NCBI GenBank assembly: GCA_006386115.1
Contig: VFIW01000042.1
Coordinates: 248,001 to 312,000, forward strand
From: Globisporangium splendens
Taxonomy: Eukaryota; Oomycota; Peronosporomycetes; Pythiales; Pythiaceae
Length of the DNA: 64,000 bases
Direction: 5' to 3'
A program made the translations under genes and the position numbers. Positions 1 through 11,392 of the stretch are shown one piece after another (within the stretch, counting starts at the first letter, position 1; each line of letters begins with the position of its first letter). The notes beneath the pieces were generated by a model, which saw nothing but the letters and a program-made list of their open reading frames with translations, ran no database searches and was not told where the DNA came from.

Positions 1-1
1 T

Positions 2-238
2 AAACAAGGTGCGCGATCTTGTGGATTTGCATTTTCAAATGACCAGATTACCACGACCAGCCGCATTATGTGTGGTGTATTTGGCCACAGCGTTCGCAGA
101 GTTGTTGAACAAGTGTTGAAGTGCATTCAGCACCGCTCTCTGTCTGATGAGGACGGTCTCTTGTACCAAGTGACGAACATAAACATCGGTTTGGAAGAAC
201 GACATGTATGCGTGTGCATTCGAGAACAAGCTTCTTGA
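2..238 (+). CDS. Possible 3' end of an ORF cut by the window edge
   Basis: One frame is open from base 2 to a TGA at 236-238 (78 codons) and reads like real protein, with a charged C-terminal half (segments LYQVTNINIGLEERH and CVCIREQAS). It has no start inside the window. An open run of this length at an edge can arise by chance, and I recognise no family. It could be the last exon of a gene that begins to the left. Confidence 0.2.
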   Translation, partial: KQGARSCGFAFSNDQITTTSRIMCGVFGHSVRRVVEQVLKCIQHRSLSDEDGLLYQVTNINIGLEERHVCVCIREQAS

Positions 239-1471
239 ATACGAACCGTCGAGAACCTGTGGACATGGAGACTAAGACGGAGAGTCTAGGGCCATTGCAT
301 GCGCAGGAACAGTATCTGTATATTACGTTTCAAATCCAGTTTCTATTTTACTCAATCTCAGCAATTTTTAGCAAGCCGAAAGAGAAACACCAGCTTGAAC
401 ATCTCTACACCAACTCGTCACGCCAATTTGATAGACACGTACGCGCTGAAACAACCTCAAACCTCCTTTTGAGGACTGAACTCAGGCTCATTTGTTGCCA
501 AAGATACTCATTCCGAGGTGCATGCGAATTTGATCTCGATCAGTGCATATGAAAAGTTCAACCGATGACCAAGTCTTGCCGTGGTCGGCATCTTGCCAGT
601 CTTCGTATGCTTTAAATCCACTCAGCATGGGTTTTATCGCGTTCTCTGATTTTTTCACCCCAGACTACCGTTGGTTGTCCTTCACAGCAGTTTTATCTCC
701 CCTCGCACACCTGGCACCATTGTTGGAGCCTGGTGTCAAGTCCTTCTGGAACAGTACTTCTTTCGGAGAAGCAGTGATGACAACCTACGCTACCTCATCC
801 ACGTTTGTCCCATTATCAAAACCTACCGCCATCCCTGCAAGGAATGCTCTATGGTCAAACATCTGTGGTACTGCCTCCTTGCACCACAGTCACCTATCCT
901 TGACACTCAGTTACTTATCTCAGCATGGCATATCACGCTAAGTATCATCTTTTCTCCGAAGAGGACCGCTCGCAACCTCCGCAAGCAAAACAAGGACATT
1001 CACCTTTCAACTACGTACAGTGGGCTCAAGGAAGATAAGACTTAGCCATGCACTGGTCCTCGAACAGATCAGCCTCGAGGACGAGCTGGTGGAAGTGTTC
1101 GTGGAACCCTCCACATTACGCCATTATTAATAAAAGCGATCCGCAGCCAGCTACTCGGAACTCCCGTTCGAGCTCAAGGCGCCTCGCAACGTCCGATATG
1201 GAAACCTCGATGCTCTAAGAACTTGTATATATTGATCAATTTCGTTGGACTGTGCCATTGTGGCAAAGAAAAGGTCTGGCCCAGCTCTTAAACAAGTCGA
1301 GGTTACCCTCCTCCGATTCCTGGATGGTTTCGTCAACTTCGGGTAGGCGTATTTATTTCTCCGTCATCATTTTTTTCTGATTTGAGAACATGAAAAATGG
1401 ATGACGGAAAGATAACCGAGCGTAAACGATTTTGGATTGTGACATGATTTGCCTGGATTGTCTCTGTTCGC
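239..1471. other. No gene supported
   Basis: Only short, mutually overlapping frames (under 135 codons) are present on both strands. None has splice-compatible neighbours, a recognisable motif or a paralogue elsewhere in the window. I see nothing definable here. Confidence 0.5.
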
Positions 1472-1486
1472 TCTCGATCCTATAGT

Positions 1487-2166
1487 GATGATGATGATAA
1501 AGAATCTATTGAACTTAGTGTTTAAGATTCCCGGGGAAGAGAAATGGTGGGTTCTCAGCTATCATATCCTGCCGTAACACAAGCATTCTCACACTTGCGT
1601 CCAGGTTTTTCGTAATTTTCTAGTTTTTCTGACATTTGTAGTTTCTTCGTGTGCCATTTTGTAAATGGCTTTGTTCGTTGTTGTATACGTTGTGGCTGTG
1701 CTTTGTCAGCCTCACTTGCACTGGTGAACGTCGCGCTTCGATGCTTCGATCACGTCTCGAGTCACAGAGCCGGTGGGCTCTATTACGGGGGTCTTGTGCT
1801 GCGCGGTGTGGTGGTCGCAGACAGCGGGGGTCTTGTGCTGCGCGGTATGGTGGTCGCAGACAGCGGGGGTCTTGTGCTGCGCGGTGTGGTGGTCGCAGAC
1901 AGACAGCGGGGGGCTTGTGCGCGGTGTGGTGGTCGCAGACAGCGGGTAATAGTGCGGCGTCCTGGTGGTCGTCGCAGTTGTGCTTCATGGCGGATTGACC
2001 ACGACATAGGGTCCGTAGTCGTGCTCATAGTGATCGTGCATTCCATTCCTCACCACCCCAGGGCCACCAAGAAGGAGGGATTCTCTCCCTGGGATGGGCC
2101 GGTCCAAACTGGACCGCTGAGGCTGGAACTGGACCGCTTGAGCTCTACTGGGAAAAATGGAGAATG
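1487..2166. mobile_element. Unclassified 680-bp insertion with 15-bp flanking direct repeats
   Basis: The 15-mer tctcgatcctatagt occurs at 1472-1486 and again at 2167-2181, as expected for a target-site duplication. The left inner edge is a run of GAT triplets, which on the - strand would be a 3' tail ending in ATC repeats. That would suit a non-LTR element or SINE inserted on the - strand. No terminal inverted repeats and no transposase are visible. The interior holds a 39-bp minisatellite and a GC-rich part. The 199-codon + frame crossing it (1649-2248) is open mainly because the 39-bp unit is a multiple of three and stop-free, so I do not call it a gene. Confidence 0.5.
1787..1944. repeat. 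Minisatellite, 39-bp unit, about four copies
   Basis: Units begin with a G-run followed by tcttgtgctgcgcggt and end with gtcgcagacagc. Units 1 (1787-1825) and 2 (1826-1864) differ by a single G/A. Unit 3 carries an extra 4 bp (agac) near its end, and unit 4 lacks a few bases in the middle. The repeat lies inside the 1487-2166 insertion. Confidence 0.85.
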
Positions 2167-2269
2167 TCTCGATCCTATAGTAAACTCGGCTAACACTTGC
2201 TCTGGTAAACAGTTCACTCCCTTTATAATCACACTCGTAAAACTGTAACCTGAACGTTTGGTATATACT

Positions 2270-2432
2270 CTCGTGCCACGATCTTACTGTGCATGCCTCT
2301 TACTTACACGAACTTCGCAGCAGCTCAGGAGCTCAATTGCTCCATTGTCTACAGTTCCTGTTCTTTCTCTGCTTTCTGAACGATCTGCTGGCGCTGCTCG
2401 TTGTTATGAGCGATGGACGTGGAGCTTGGCAT
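2270..2432 (-). pseudogene. Relic of a Tigger/CENP-B-like transposase N-terminus
   Basis: From the Met at 2432 the - strand reads LKMPSSTSIAHNNEQRQQIV, then a TAG, and further on an SS-stop-AAAKF segment. This lines up with the better preserved relic at 22960-23204 (KMPTFTRIVLTDVQRKETV and STWATAKF). In that alignment the Trp codon has become TGA. The pattern is that of the helix-turn-helix head of pogo/Tigger/Fot-type DDE transposases. It has at least two stops and is clearly dead. Assignment is by motif resemblance only. Confidence 0.4.
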
Positions 2433-2882
2433 CTTCAAAAAGTGTTGTTTTCCACCGCAGAGTGTCTTGTGTGAGTGCGACGTGATCGACGAGCACAAGC
2501 GATCAGCATTAGACGTCCCAGGAGGTCTCTCATGAAACTTTATATGCCGTGTTTGAAGCATTGCGTGATTAAACGGAACAAAAGGTATTAATAAGCGCTG
2601 CAACAGCTGTATCAGCAGTGCAGATCGTGATGTTCAAACTCCTTTTCGCCCACATTCACCGTCAAAAGTGGCACTGCATCGCATACCAATCCAAAAGCAA
2701 TTTCTTGTACAAAAACTAAGAAGGAAAGAGACACATTTGAGTCATGTCAAGAGCGTTCGATCCATTTTTCAGAGTCCCAGAATGGTCCCATACTGAAAAT
2801 GATACTCATCTCAGCCAGTTAGCATTGCACTTCACGAAGACACATTCACCGAGAGCTGATAGCCTTAAGAGATAAAGCGCTG

Positions 2883-3011
2883 CTGAGATAGAGAAGGTAA
2901 TTCTATTTAACGTATGATCAACATACAGTTTAAGAATTCCTGAGTCTCATTGACACTGCTGAGAGTGAGGTGTTTCTAAGTTTTGACGGTGTGGCTCCGA
3001 TATCATTGTCG
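2883..3011 (-). mobile_element. LINE-1 3'-end fragment (129 bp)
   Basis: The - strand sequence is the last ~80 bp of LINE-1 ORF2 plus the short 3' tail ending in GA/CT repeats. It is flanked by 16-bp repeats with one mismatch: aagagataaagcgctg at 2867-2882 and aagagttaaagcgctg at 3012-3027. This is a severely 5'-truncated target-primed insertion about 330 bp upstream of bZIP-like gene A. Confidence 0.85.
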
Positions 3012-3342
3012 AAGAGTTAAAGCGCTGTCTCATTGACGCTTCATTATCCCACCTTTCAGTATACGCACTGTATTCATGTTTGTGTGCCGATGCCATCATA
3101 CTAATCTCGCGCTACGATTGCGTGTGCGACACAACATGGCTCTTTTTATGCTCCATTATCAGGGCTAGTTGCTTTAATCCAGTACGTCGCAGGTGTTGAG
3201 ATGCTTCCGGTTATCAAACAGGGGAGGATACAATTGTGGATAGGACCACCATTCAGAAAATCCCCTTTTGAGTTGGCGTTCTGAAACCTCGGTGGCACAT
3301 TTCCCAAACCCATCATTATCCAATTTAGTGTCAAGAGGCAAC

Positions 3343-4788
3343 ATGAGCGACAACCAGCAACTACCCGCATCGAATTTGACCCAACTTGAGAAGGAGGAAC
3401 TTGACCAATTGTATGACGAGCTACAGCACTCGGACACTGCCGAAAGTGCCATAGAAAACAACAGTAATGCATGTGAGAGTGCTGCCTCTGCGAACGACTC
3501 GGTGGAGTCCGCAGCGCCAAGGTTCGGATTAGCTCACAGAAAGCGAACGTACGAGCGACGTAAGGTAGTGTTCGTGCTTCACCCACTTGTCTATCTGCTT
3601 TGTGTGCTCCTTTCTTTTGCTAATGAAGCGCGTTTTTGACGTATCTCCACAGGACGAGTCAGAATCTCTTGCAAAGGAAATTAAGACTTTGGAGGCAAAA
3701 CTCGACTATCTGAGGCATCGAGCTGGTATCCCGGATCAACAGGTCACCGCGCAGCAGAGAATGAATAACACGCTGCTTCGAGAAATTTTGAGAAACCAAC
3801 AGTACTCGGCTGCCAGTTTCAGATCCGCAGTGTCTGCAGATACGGTAAGGATGCGCACTACGAAGTTGTATTGAAAGCATTTTTGGGTATTGAAGTGCTG
3901 TGGCAGGACTTTTCGTCATTAGTGTCTCTATTTAACGCCGCATATTGTTCTCCTACGAAAATGTAGAGTGAACTCACGCTCCGGCCAGTCTTCGCGCGAT
4001 TGCATCTCGGGGCAGATTCAAGCCAGCGACGTGAGCAACTGCGAGAATTGCGCCCGCATCAACTCGCTAATGCCAAACGATTTATCGAGGCACGCACCCA
4101 ATTTACAGATCCGACCTTACCTCTGTCCGAATCATCGCGGTTCCAAAACGCAGACGGAGACACCTTTGCTGTTAAGTTTGATGTGATCCCGCTGCCTCGA
4201 GCTAAAAGCGTCCAGCAAGTGTATGAATCGATTCTCTTCTACTTGCTGAATTCGGAGGTGTGCATGGCCGAAATGTTTGGGGACTACGTACTCCGCGATA
4301 TCGACGACCAGACAGGTGACGCCAGATTCTCCCAGCATCGGTTGGTCGGCTCAAGCCAAGACGGGGTCCACTTCGAGACGAACAGTATCGTGTACTCCGA
4401 TTTTGAAGTGGAGGGACAGCTACCTGAACAGAAAAAGTTGATCGGCGAAGGACTCATTACGACTGACTTTGTGGACCAAGACGACCTCTATCCGTACTGT
4501 CCAGACGAGAGGCTGAGGAAGGATGTCACGAGTGTATGGATGGTGAAAGGCTTCGTGCCGCAGTGCATCGACAATGCGTCCACCAGTCAGCAGCAACTTC
4601 TTCAAAAAGTTCACCCGCCACGCTATGGTGAAACGGAAGTGGTTGTCCTGACGAGATGGGTACAGTCCAAGCTACATGGTAGCACGCTTGACATACCAGA
4701 CGAAACGTTGATCCAGCTTACTGAGACAACGAATCGAGCAAATGATGAAGTGGTGAAAGCAGTGCGTGCGCTTCCCCAACTCTTGTAG
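3343..4788 (+). CDS. bZIP-like protein, copy A (3 exons)
   Basis: Exons 3343-3564, 3653-3844 and 3967-4788 are joined by GT-AG introns of 88 and 122 bp, both phase 0, giving 411 aa. Exon 1 is acidic and ends in a basic stretch, RKRTYERRK. Exon 2 opens with three leucine heptads (LAKEIKT, LEAKLDY, L) and a helical stretch ending NQQYSAASFRSAVSADT. Exon 3 is a conserved ~270-aa domain with HLGAD, FIEARTQF, TTDFVDQDDLYPY and VVLTRWVQSKLH. The basic-plus-heptad layout suggests a bZIP-type nuclear regulator. The C-terminal domain might be a START-like fold as in oomycete proteins often labelled M96-like, but that is uncertain. ATG 3343 is the first Met in its frame. The gene is nearly identical to copy B at 24014. 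Confidence 0.8.
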
Positions 4789-5204
4789 CGGTAACAGATT
4801 TGCAAGAACGTCGTGGTATTTACGTATCCCTTTAGCACAGCTGCTGCAATATCAGGAGTTCAGTTGAGGATAAGGATATTTCTACTCGATATTCGTATTG
4901 TAACATACCTCACTTGAAACACGCAGCCGGTGGCGGCAAAGTTGATGGAGTGAACGGCTGATAAGTGTCCGATGATACCTCAGTCTCGTTAATAAGTTGG
5001 TGATGTGCCTGTTGCAAATTGTTGAAGGCCAAAGCAGAATTGCAGAGATATATTCTGGTCGTAGCTGCTCAAAGTTATACAAGATTGAAGCGATTGCACA
5101 GAACCTGTGACTCGTAATCATGAAGGCATAATCAACGTGATATTGTTGCCGCATGTTTACGGTCAGTCACACAAAAGAAAACCGACTTCCAGGGGGTATT
5201 CAAT
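4789..5204. other. Intergenic, nothing recognised
   Basis: This is the spacer between gene A and the 14-bp target duplication of the outer LINE. No frame or repeat here has support. Confidence 0.5.
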
Positions 5205-5218
5205 ATAATTCAAGTTGT
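5205..5218. repeat. Left target-site duplication of outer LINE-1 copy
   Basis: ataattcaagttgt here matches atgattcaagttgt at 21162-21175 with one mismatch. The pair brackets the whole 16-kb nest and shows that the outer copy is one insertion. Confidence 0.85.
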
Positions 5219-6197
5219 AGGAGAGCAGATGTTCTCGACTATTTCAGCGATATCGCAAGCAGCTCCCCCAGCCGATCTTCCACTCTGCCAGGATCCCTGT
5301 GGGGTGGGCCGGCGTCCTTGCGGATGGCTGCCAAGGCTTTGCAGAGAAAAATCTTCGTGCTCATCGAGACAACGTACGGAAACCGAAAAGGGTTTGCAAT
5401 TTACAAGCCGCAATCCAGAGTCCACGCAGGAAGCCAATTTTTGTCAGCCAAAGAGCATGCGTGCACGGGAAACAATGGGAAGACGAGCTTCGTCAGGACA
5501 GAATCGAAGCAGAGGCCACGAGCAGTCCGCTACCAATCGTGATGAAATTTGCCAATGAACACTACAACAGTCTGCATTTCAGAACCCTTAACGAACCATC
5601 GTCACTGGCGAATATGACGAGCTCATCTTTAGCGAAGCATCTCCAAGGATCCGAAAGGAACAAGACAGAGTTCAAGACTAACCGATCCGGCCAATTTGAC
5701 TCCGAACCAGTTACAGAGGACCCAATGGAGGACAGCGACAATTCCAGTTTGGAAGAGCTAGTGTGGACTCCACCGCTGGAGGAGCGAGAGAAATTTGAGC
5801 CAAACCAGCTCAACGGACATCACGGCTGGTCGTTCGCATCTCAGGAGAATCAGCTTGTGGTATATCACTCGCCCACAACCGAGTTACCTCCACAACCCAG
5901 GAAGCGAGATAGAGACGAAACCCTGATGCTCACAGCGAAAGATGGCGACGTCACGATAAACCTGAACAGCCCCAATGTCCCCCTCAAGAAAACCAAAACG
6001 CTCTCGAGACGATTGGCGATCGAAGGAGACTCCATGCAGAAACCCAGAGACCTCGAGCGCATGCTGCAGGAGCATTGGGAAGGGTTCCAGGAGCAATGGA
6101 AAGAAGAAACCAAATGTCCCTTTCCTCTGCTCTCGTCCAATCGATGTATGGACGCAGGCAGCTCTCAATGAGTGGGAGCGTATACTAGCGATGTTGA
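5219..6197 (+). pseudogene. LINE-1 ORF1 fragment, left part of outer copy
   Basis: It encodes the part of ORF1 from just after the OTU catalytic Cys region, through the NEHYNSLHF histidine motif, to ERILAML. A 1-bp loss near 5470 and a 2-bp loss near 6143 (compared with the inner copy) break the frame. The continuation, KTSPGPHHVL and onward, lies at 15498-16042, displaced by the inner element. Confidence 0.85.
6180..6197. repeat. Target-site duplication of inner LINE-1 copy (left)
   Basis: gtatactagcgatgttga here equals gtgtactagcgatgttga at 15480-15497 except for the third base. It is ORF1 sequence of the outer copy, duplicated when the inner copy landed. Confidence 0.9.
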
Positions 6198-6244
6198 GAG
6201 AGAGAGAGAAGGTAATTCTATTGAACTTATGGTCTACATACAGT

Positions 6245-9200
6245 TTAAGAATTCCTGAGTCTCATCAACACTGCTGACAGTGAGGTGTTTCTTAGTTGTG
6301 ACGGTGTGGCACCGATATCATTGGCGAGTAGAGCTGCAACTTGGGACATAAGAACTTGATCATTTCCCCGCGATTCGTCGGTGAGTATCTTCGCACTCTT
6401 GGAGTTCATTGCCATGTTGGCGAGAAGATCGGCCATCTTGTTTTGTTCTCGTTTTGTGTGATTCCAGGAGGTCCACGCAAAGTTGGCGATGATTTGGTTT
6501 ACCCGAACTGCTAGTGGCTGCAACTTGGTCTGGCGTATTGAGGAGAACCCGTTCTGGGATGCGATAATCATTTGGCTGTCTCCGAAGACTTCCAACTTGA
6601 CTTCATAGTGGTGTAGGTAGTGTGCACTGTGTGCCAGGCCGTCTTTCAGTGCGCTGTATTCGCACCAATTGTTCGTGACTTCCGGTCCCATGTACGCATA
6701 GCCGCATGCTTTGAGTTCCCATCGATTGCTGCGTTCATTCAGGAAGATGAGTGCCCATCCGCTACCTCCTGGACCTGGGTTGCCGCGTGCACCTCCATCG
6801 AAATACAAACGCGCCGTCCCCCATGTTTCTAGTTGGCGCGAGAAGTCTTGTGTCTCCAGTACGCTGAGCAGTTGGCTCAGGCAAGTTGCATCGATCTTTT
6901 CTCCTTTGAGCGTTCTCATCCGATGAGCCACGGCCCGCACTTGCATCACACACGCTGTCCACACTCGCTGGGTACTTTCTTCGATAGTGAGATGTTGCCG
7001 TTCATGCACTATTTCCACTCTCGTTCTCCACAACAATACTGGGATGCTTGATGTGACGATAAACCAAAGTTTCTGTAGTGCTGTAGAGTGTTCCGGAGTA
7101 ATGAACCCGAAGCGCTTTTCCAATTCCCGGAGCAAAGATCGTTGACCTGGCGGTGCTGTGCGGCTAGCAATATGAGGCAAGAAGAGGTTGAGTGCTTGCT
7201 CCGTCAATATTCGACCCATCCATCGCCCGAGAATGGTCGTCCACGCGGCTTGCGCTCGCTTGCAACTCCACACTATGTGTGAGATAGTTTCTTTTGTCTC
7301 CCCACATCCAGCATTGCTTGGGCACGCCGAAGACTCGATCCTTCCCGGATGGAACAGGTTGAGCTGCATCGTAGAAATCCGGTATGTCGTCCACATCTGA
7401 TACAGCGTAAGACATCCTCGTTGTTTCCATAGATCTGCTGGCAGTCGGTACTACACATGGCTGTGCCACTGGTCAGTTTTCGCGACTTCGTTGAGCTTGT
7501 CTATGAGTCCTCCGAGACCTTGATACAACTTGCTGTGCAACCTTTGTGTTCGTGCTCGGTCAATTGTCTTCTGGATGCTCTTTGGGGGAGTACGTTCATG
7601 CACCAGCCACGGACAGTGAGTCGTGAGCGGGTGCGGTTTGAATGTCCACCCTACGTTCTTTATTTCTTCTTCGATCATTGCCACGTCTTGTTGACAGATA
7701 GCATCCCCAGCCCAGTCGGTCGCTGTCCAGAACACTCCGTTTGCTTGCCGTTGCATCTGAATGTAGTCCGTGTGGCTCCTCTCCGATACTGGCACCGCGA
7801 TGATGGTTTCCATGCCGTTGCTGATCCATTTGTACTCTCGTTTTGTGTGTTTCCTGCTCCACGGCTCCTGGTGACTGTTCAACTGGTTGCCTGCATCAAT
7901 TTCTATCTCCTGCGAGCATAGAATGATGCTGGTTACGAGTTTTCGCAAGGTGGTCATTCGTTTGAACGTGAGAGTCGCCGTCATGGTTGGTAGCCGCACA
8001 GAGAACACTCGCTCTTCCTCCCGTCTCACGTTGAAGCTGGCCAAATTGCATTCCTTCAGGAAAGGAACCTTTTTGACTGAATACTGCTCGCCTTGACTGT
8101 CGATTATCCAGGGGTTGTCGTTCCACTGAAAGGATGGCCAGAAGGCTCGAGTCTCTTCCGACAGTTGATGAATCGTCTGCTCAGGTTTTCTCCCAAAATA
8201 CACCCCTACACGTCCGTCTGATCTCCACTCAAGGTCCAGGGTCGGTAGCAAGGATTCCATTTGCTGCTTCAGATCGTCTTTCCACGCGGGATTGCGTCTC
8301 TCTGCCGCCACCAAGTCTTCACAGAGATACTCCCACCCGAGTCTGTGGATATTGCTCGTCTGGTACAGCCTTGTCTGCGCGAGCTGGCATCACTCCTTTG
8401 GTGAAATCGCGCAACATCCCCGGTTTTGACTTTTGTCCCGATGCACCTGTTCATGCCAAGCTTCTGTATACTTGTCTCGCGCTCGCTGTAGCCACCGAGT
8501 TGTCCGCCGCATCGCTTGTCGCTTTATTGCAAGAGGTATTGAATAGAGACCTATGCCTCCTTCCTTGACTGGCAAGTAGAGCAGGGAAGGACTCACCTTG
8601 TGCCTCGTGCCGTCTGTGCCGAGTGTCGATTGCCACAAAAACTGCTTTTGTAGATTCACTAGCTGATCCACGACCTTCGCTGGGGGCTTGATGTAGCCGG
8701 CAGTGAACAGAATCGACGGCAGTAAGACCGAATTCAGTATCAGCACTCTCCCCACCACACTGTTGGAGACTTTGGCCGCGATGATCAATCTGGTTCGGAG
8801 CTTTTGCAGGCGGTCCTCCCAATTAGCTTGTGTGATGTTCCCGGTACCTATTTGGATGCCAAGGTATCTCACCGTCTCTCCATGCTTCAGAATTGGAATG
8901 CCGCATCTTTGTTCCTGGACTACTGCTGTGTTGAGACAGATGTAGCTGCTTTTCGTTGGTTGCACGTGCAGACCTGATTGCTGACCGAACTCGGACAGCA
9001 GCTGCATCAGTCGAGGCAGCTGTTTCCCTTGTTTCAAAAAGACGGCGGAGTCGTCGACGAAGGTCGAAATGAGATGGGGTTCTGCTCCGGATCTGGTCAC
9101 ACGAATTCCTTCCAGATGGGGGTCTTGCTGAACTGCTAGTGCGAGAATCTCCGCGGCGACGATAAACAGCAGAGGGGCCAGGGGGCAACCTTGACGAATT

Positions 9201-11392
9201 CCCGACTTGACCTCCCATTCTCTCGACACTTCACCGTTCACCAGGTACTGCGCTGTAGTGTCCGAGTGCATTCGACGTACTAAATCCACAAATTGTCGCC
9301 CAAAGCCGAACTTGCTCAGCACAAGATACAGAAAATCTCTGTCCAACGTGTCGTAAGCCTTCATGAAGTCAAGCATCGCAATCCCCGGAGCGTCGTCCAA
9401 CCCTTCACCGTTGTTGTGGTACGCTTTGTCCAACGCAGCTTGCATGATGAGGATCGCGTTCTCCATCAGTCGGTCGCGTACGAAGCCTTGTTGTGCTTCT
9501 CCGATGATCCACAGAAGGATGTCTTGCAGCCTTGTTGCCAAGACTTTTGCAAACAACTTGTAAGTGGTCGTGAGCAGAGTGATTGGTCTGTAGTCGAGGG
9601 GGTTTGGCGAATCTCCTTTCTTGCGCAACGGTATCACGATTCCTTGACCGAATGATCGTGGCATGGTTGCCCCGCGTTGGATGTTGTTGAATTCCCGCAC
9701 CAAAACGTCAACCATCACGCCCTCGCAATCCTTGTAGAAGTCATTGTTCAGACTATCCACGCCACCTGCCTTATGCCGATGTAAAGCCGCGATCGCCTCT
9801 CGTACTTCCTTTTCAGTAATGGGTGCCATCAAGTCTTGGTTTTGCTCTTCCGTGACTTTTCGAGTTTCCGGAATGTACACCAGTGCATCAAATCGCTGTT
9901 CAGCCTTCTGCGGAGGGACCGCAGCATGGCTCTGGTCGGTGATTTGGTGCCATTCTGCCCCCATGATGTCCGCTAGACTCGCGTTTGGTGAGTGGTACCT
10001 TCCGGGAGTCGGTTCCAATCGCGAAATTGTTTGATCCCGCTGCCAGTTGGCGATCCTCCGAAAGAAGTGACGAACATCCCCCTGCGTTGCTTGCATATAC
10101 TTACCGAATTTGAACTCTGCTGCCTCCCTTGCCGCGTTTGCTTGTTCTTCGATCAGCTGACGCCTTGTGCGGTTTGCCGGTCGATGCTGCTGATCCTCCA
10201 ACTTTTGCCGATATCTTCGTACTTGCCGCTTCTCTGCTCGACTTACTCTCAGTATTGCTTTGATGATACGCTGCTCCAGGTGGCTCCACACGATTGACCC
10301 TTCACTCTGCATCAGCTCCAGCTCGTGAGCGATTGCCTTTTGCACCCCAGTCCGCACCAAGTCAGGACGCGAGGTTCGCATCGGGTACCTGCACTTGTTC
10401 ACCTTCCTTGGTCTCTGCGGTTGACTCGTCCATTTCATATGCAGCACCACTGCTTGGTGATCCGAGTAGCGCTTGGGTAGCTCTATGGCCTCCCATTGCA
10501 CGGCGCTGCCCAGGTTTCCTGCGATATAGAATCGGTCGAGTCGACTGGCTGAGTTTTTCCTCCAGTATGTGAAATGCTCCGTCGGTTCCCTCTGCACTGG
10601 CCACTCCGGATCCTCCACTAGCTCCCGTGCGTCGTAAATGTTCCACTCCGTCACTAATCGTCTCAGTTCTGCACTCTCGCACTGCACAGGTAGCCGAACT
10701 CCTCTTTGGTACCGGTCCCGTTGCTTGTCGAGCACACAATTGAAGTCACCTCCGAGCACTGCTGCTTCTTGATGAGTCCCGAACTCCTCGTTTAGGCGTC
10801 GGAAGAAGTGTTCTCGCTCTGCTTTCTTGTTGGGTGCGTACACATTAATCCACACCACTCCCTTGGACTTGATAGCGACTGTGCGATTCGTCCACTTGGA
10901 TTCCTCGATCAGTTGTGTTTCGCTAATCGTCTTCGGATTTGTGAGTATTGCAACTCCGCCGGTCGCGTCTGGATGGATGGACCAAAAGGACGTTGGTTCG
11001 TCCAGGTTTGCAACCCCCCATATTCGGTTCCAGTAATGTCGGAGTCTGCGTTCTTCTTTGGCTGTGGTGATCCTCGTCTCCTGTAAATAAATGATATCAT
11101 ACTTTTCTGCGGTTAGTGCCCCCTTGAGGTCCTCTAACCATTTTGTTCGTTCTTTCTTTTTGAATCCGCACACGTTCTGAGTTAATACCCGTAGCGTGTT
11201 AGGACATGGTCTTTTTCCTTTTTTGGTTTTTGTAAAATGCATTCTTGAGGACATGTAGCGCGGTGTACATTTCTGTGCCTGGGCTACTGCCACTTTGGTT
11301 ACCTGTTGGTGTCGCGCCTTTAGTACCTTGAAGGCTCGACCGAGTCCACTTCCATGGTCAATTGAGCCATGATCACCGAAAGTGCTGACCAT
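6245..11392 (-). pseudogene. LINE-1 ORF2 polyprotein (EN-RT-RNase H), two in-frame stops
   Basis: One continuous frame of 1716 codons is interrupted only by TGA at 8390-8392 (codon 1001) and TAG at 7451-7453. In order it holds: an APE-like endonuclease (LTQNVCGF, YLQETRI, GGDFNCVLD, SRLDRFYI, YSDHQAVV); a reverse transcriptase (YRPITLLTTTYKLFAK, QQGFVRDRLMENA, MLDFMKAYDTLDR, GIRQGCPLAPLLF, and FVDD as the active-site box); a Cys/His knuckle near codon 1359 (CGETKETISH..C, zf-RVT type); and RNase H near codons 1528-1665 (YFDGGARGNPGPGG, VFGDSQM, KREQNKMADLLANM). ATG 11392 lies inside ORF1. The TAG is private to this copy (CAG in the outer copy), while the TGA is shared. It would nick DNA and reverse-transcribe element RNA if translated in full. 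Confidence 0.9.

Noticed and set aside
1649..2248. 199-codon + strand ORF
   Set aside because: Open mainly because it crosses a stop-free 39-bp repeat. Other frames over the same repeat are open too, and no motif or splice partner is seen.
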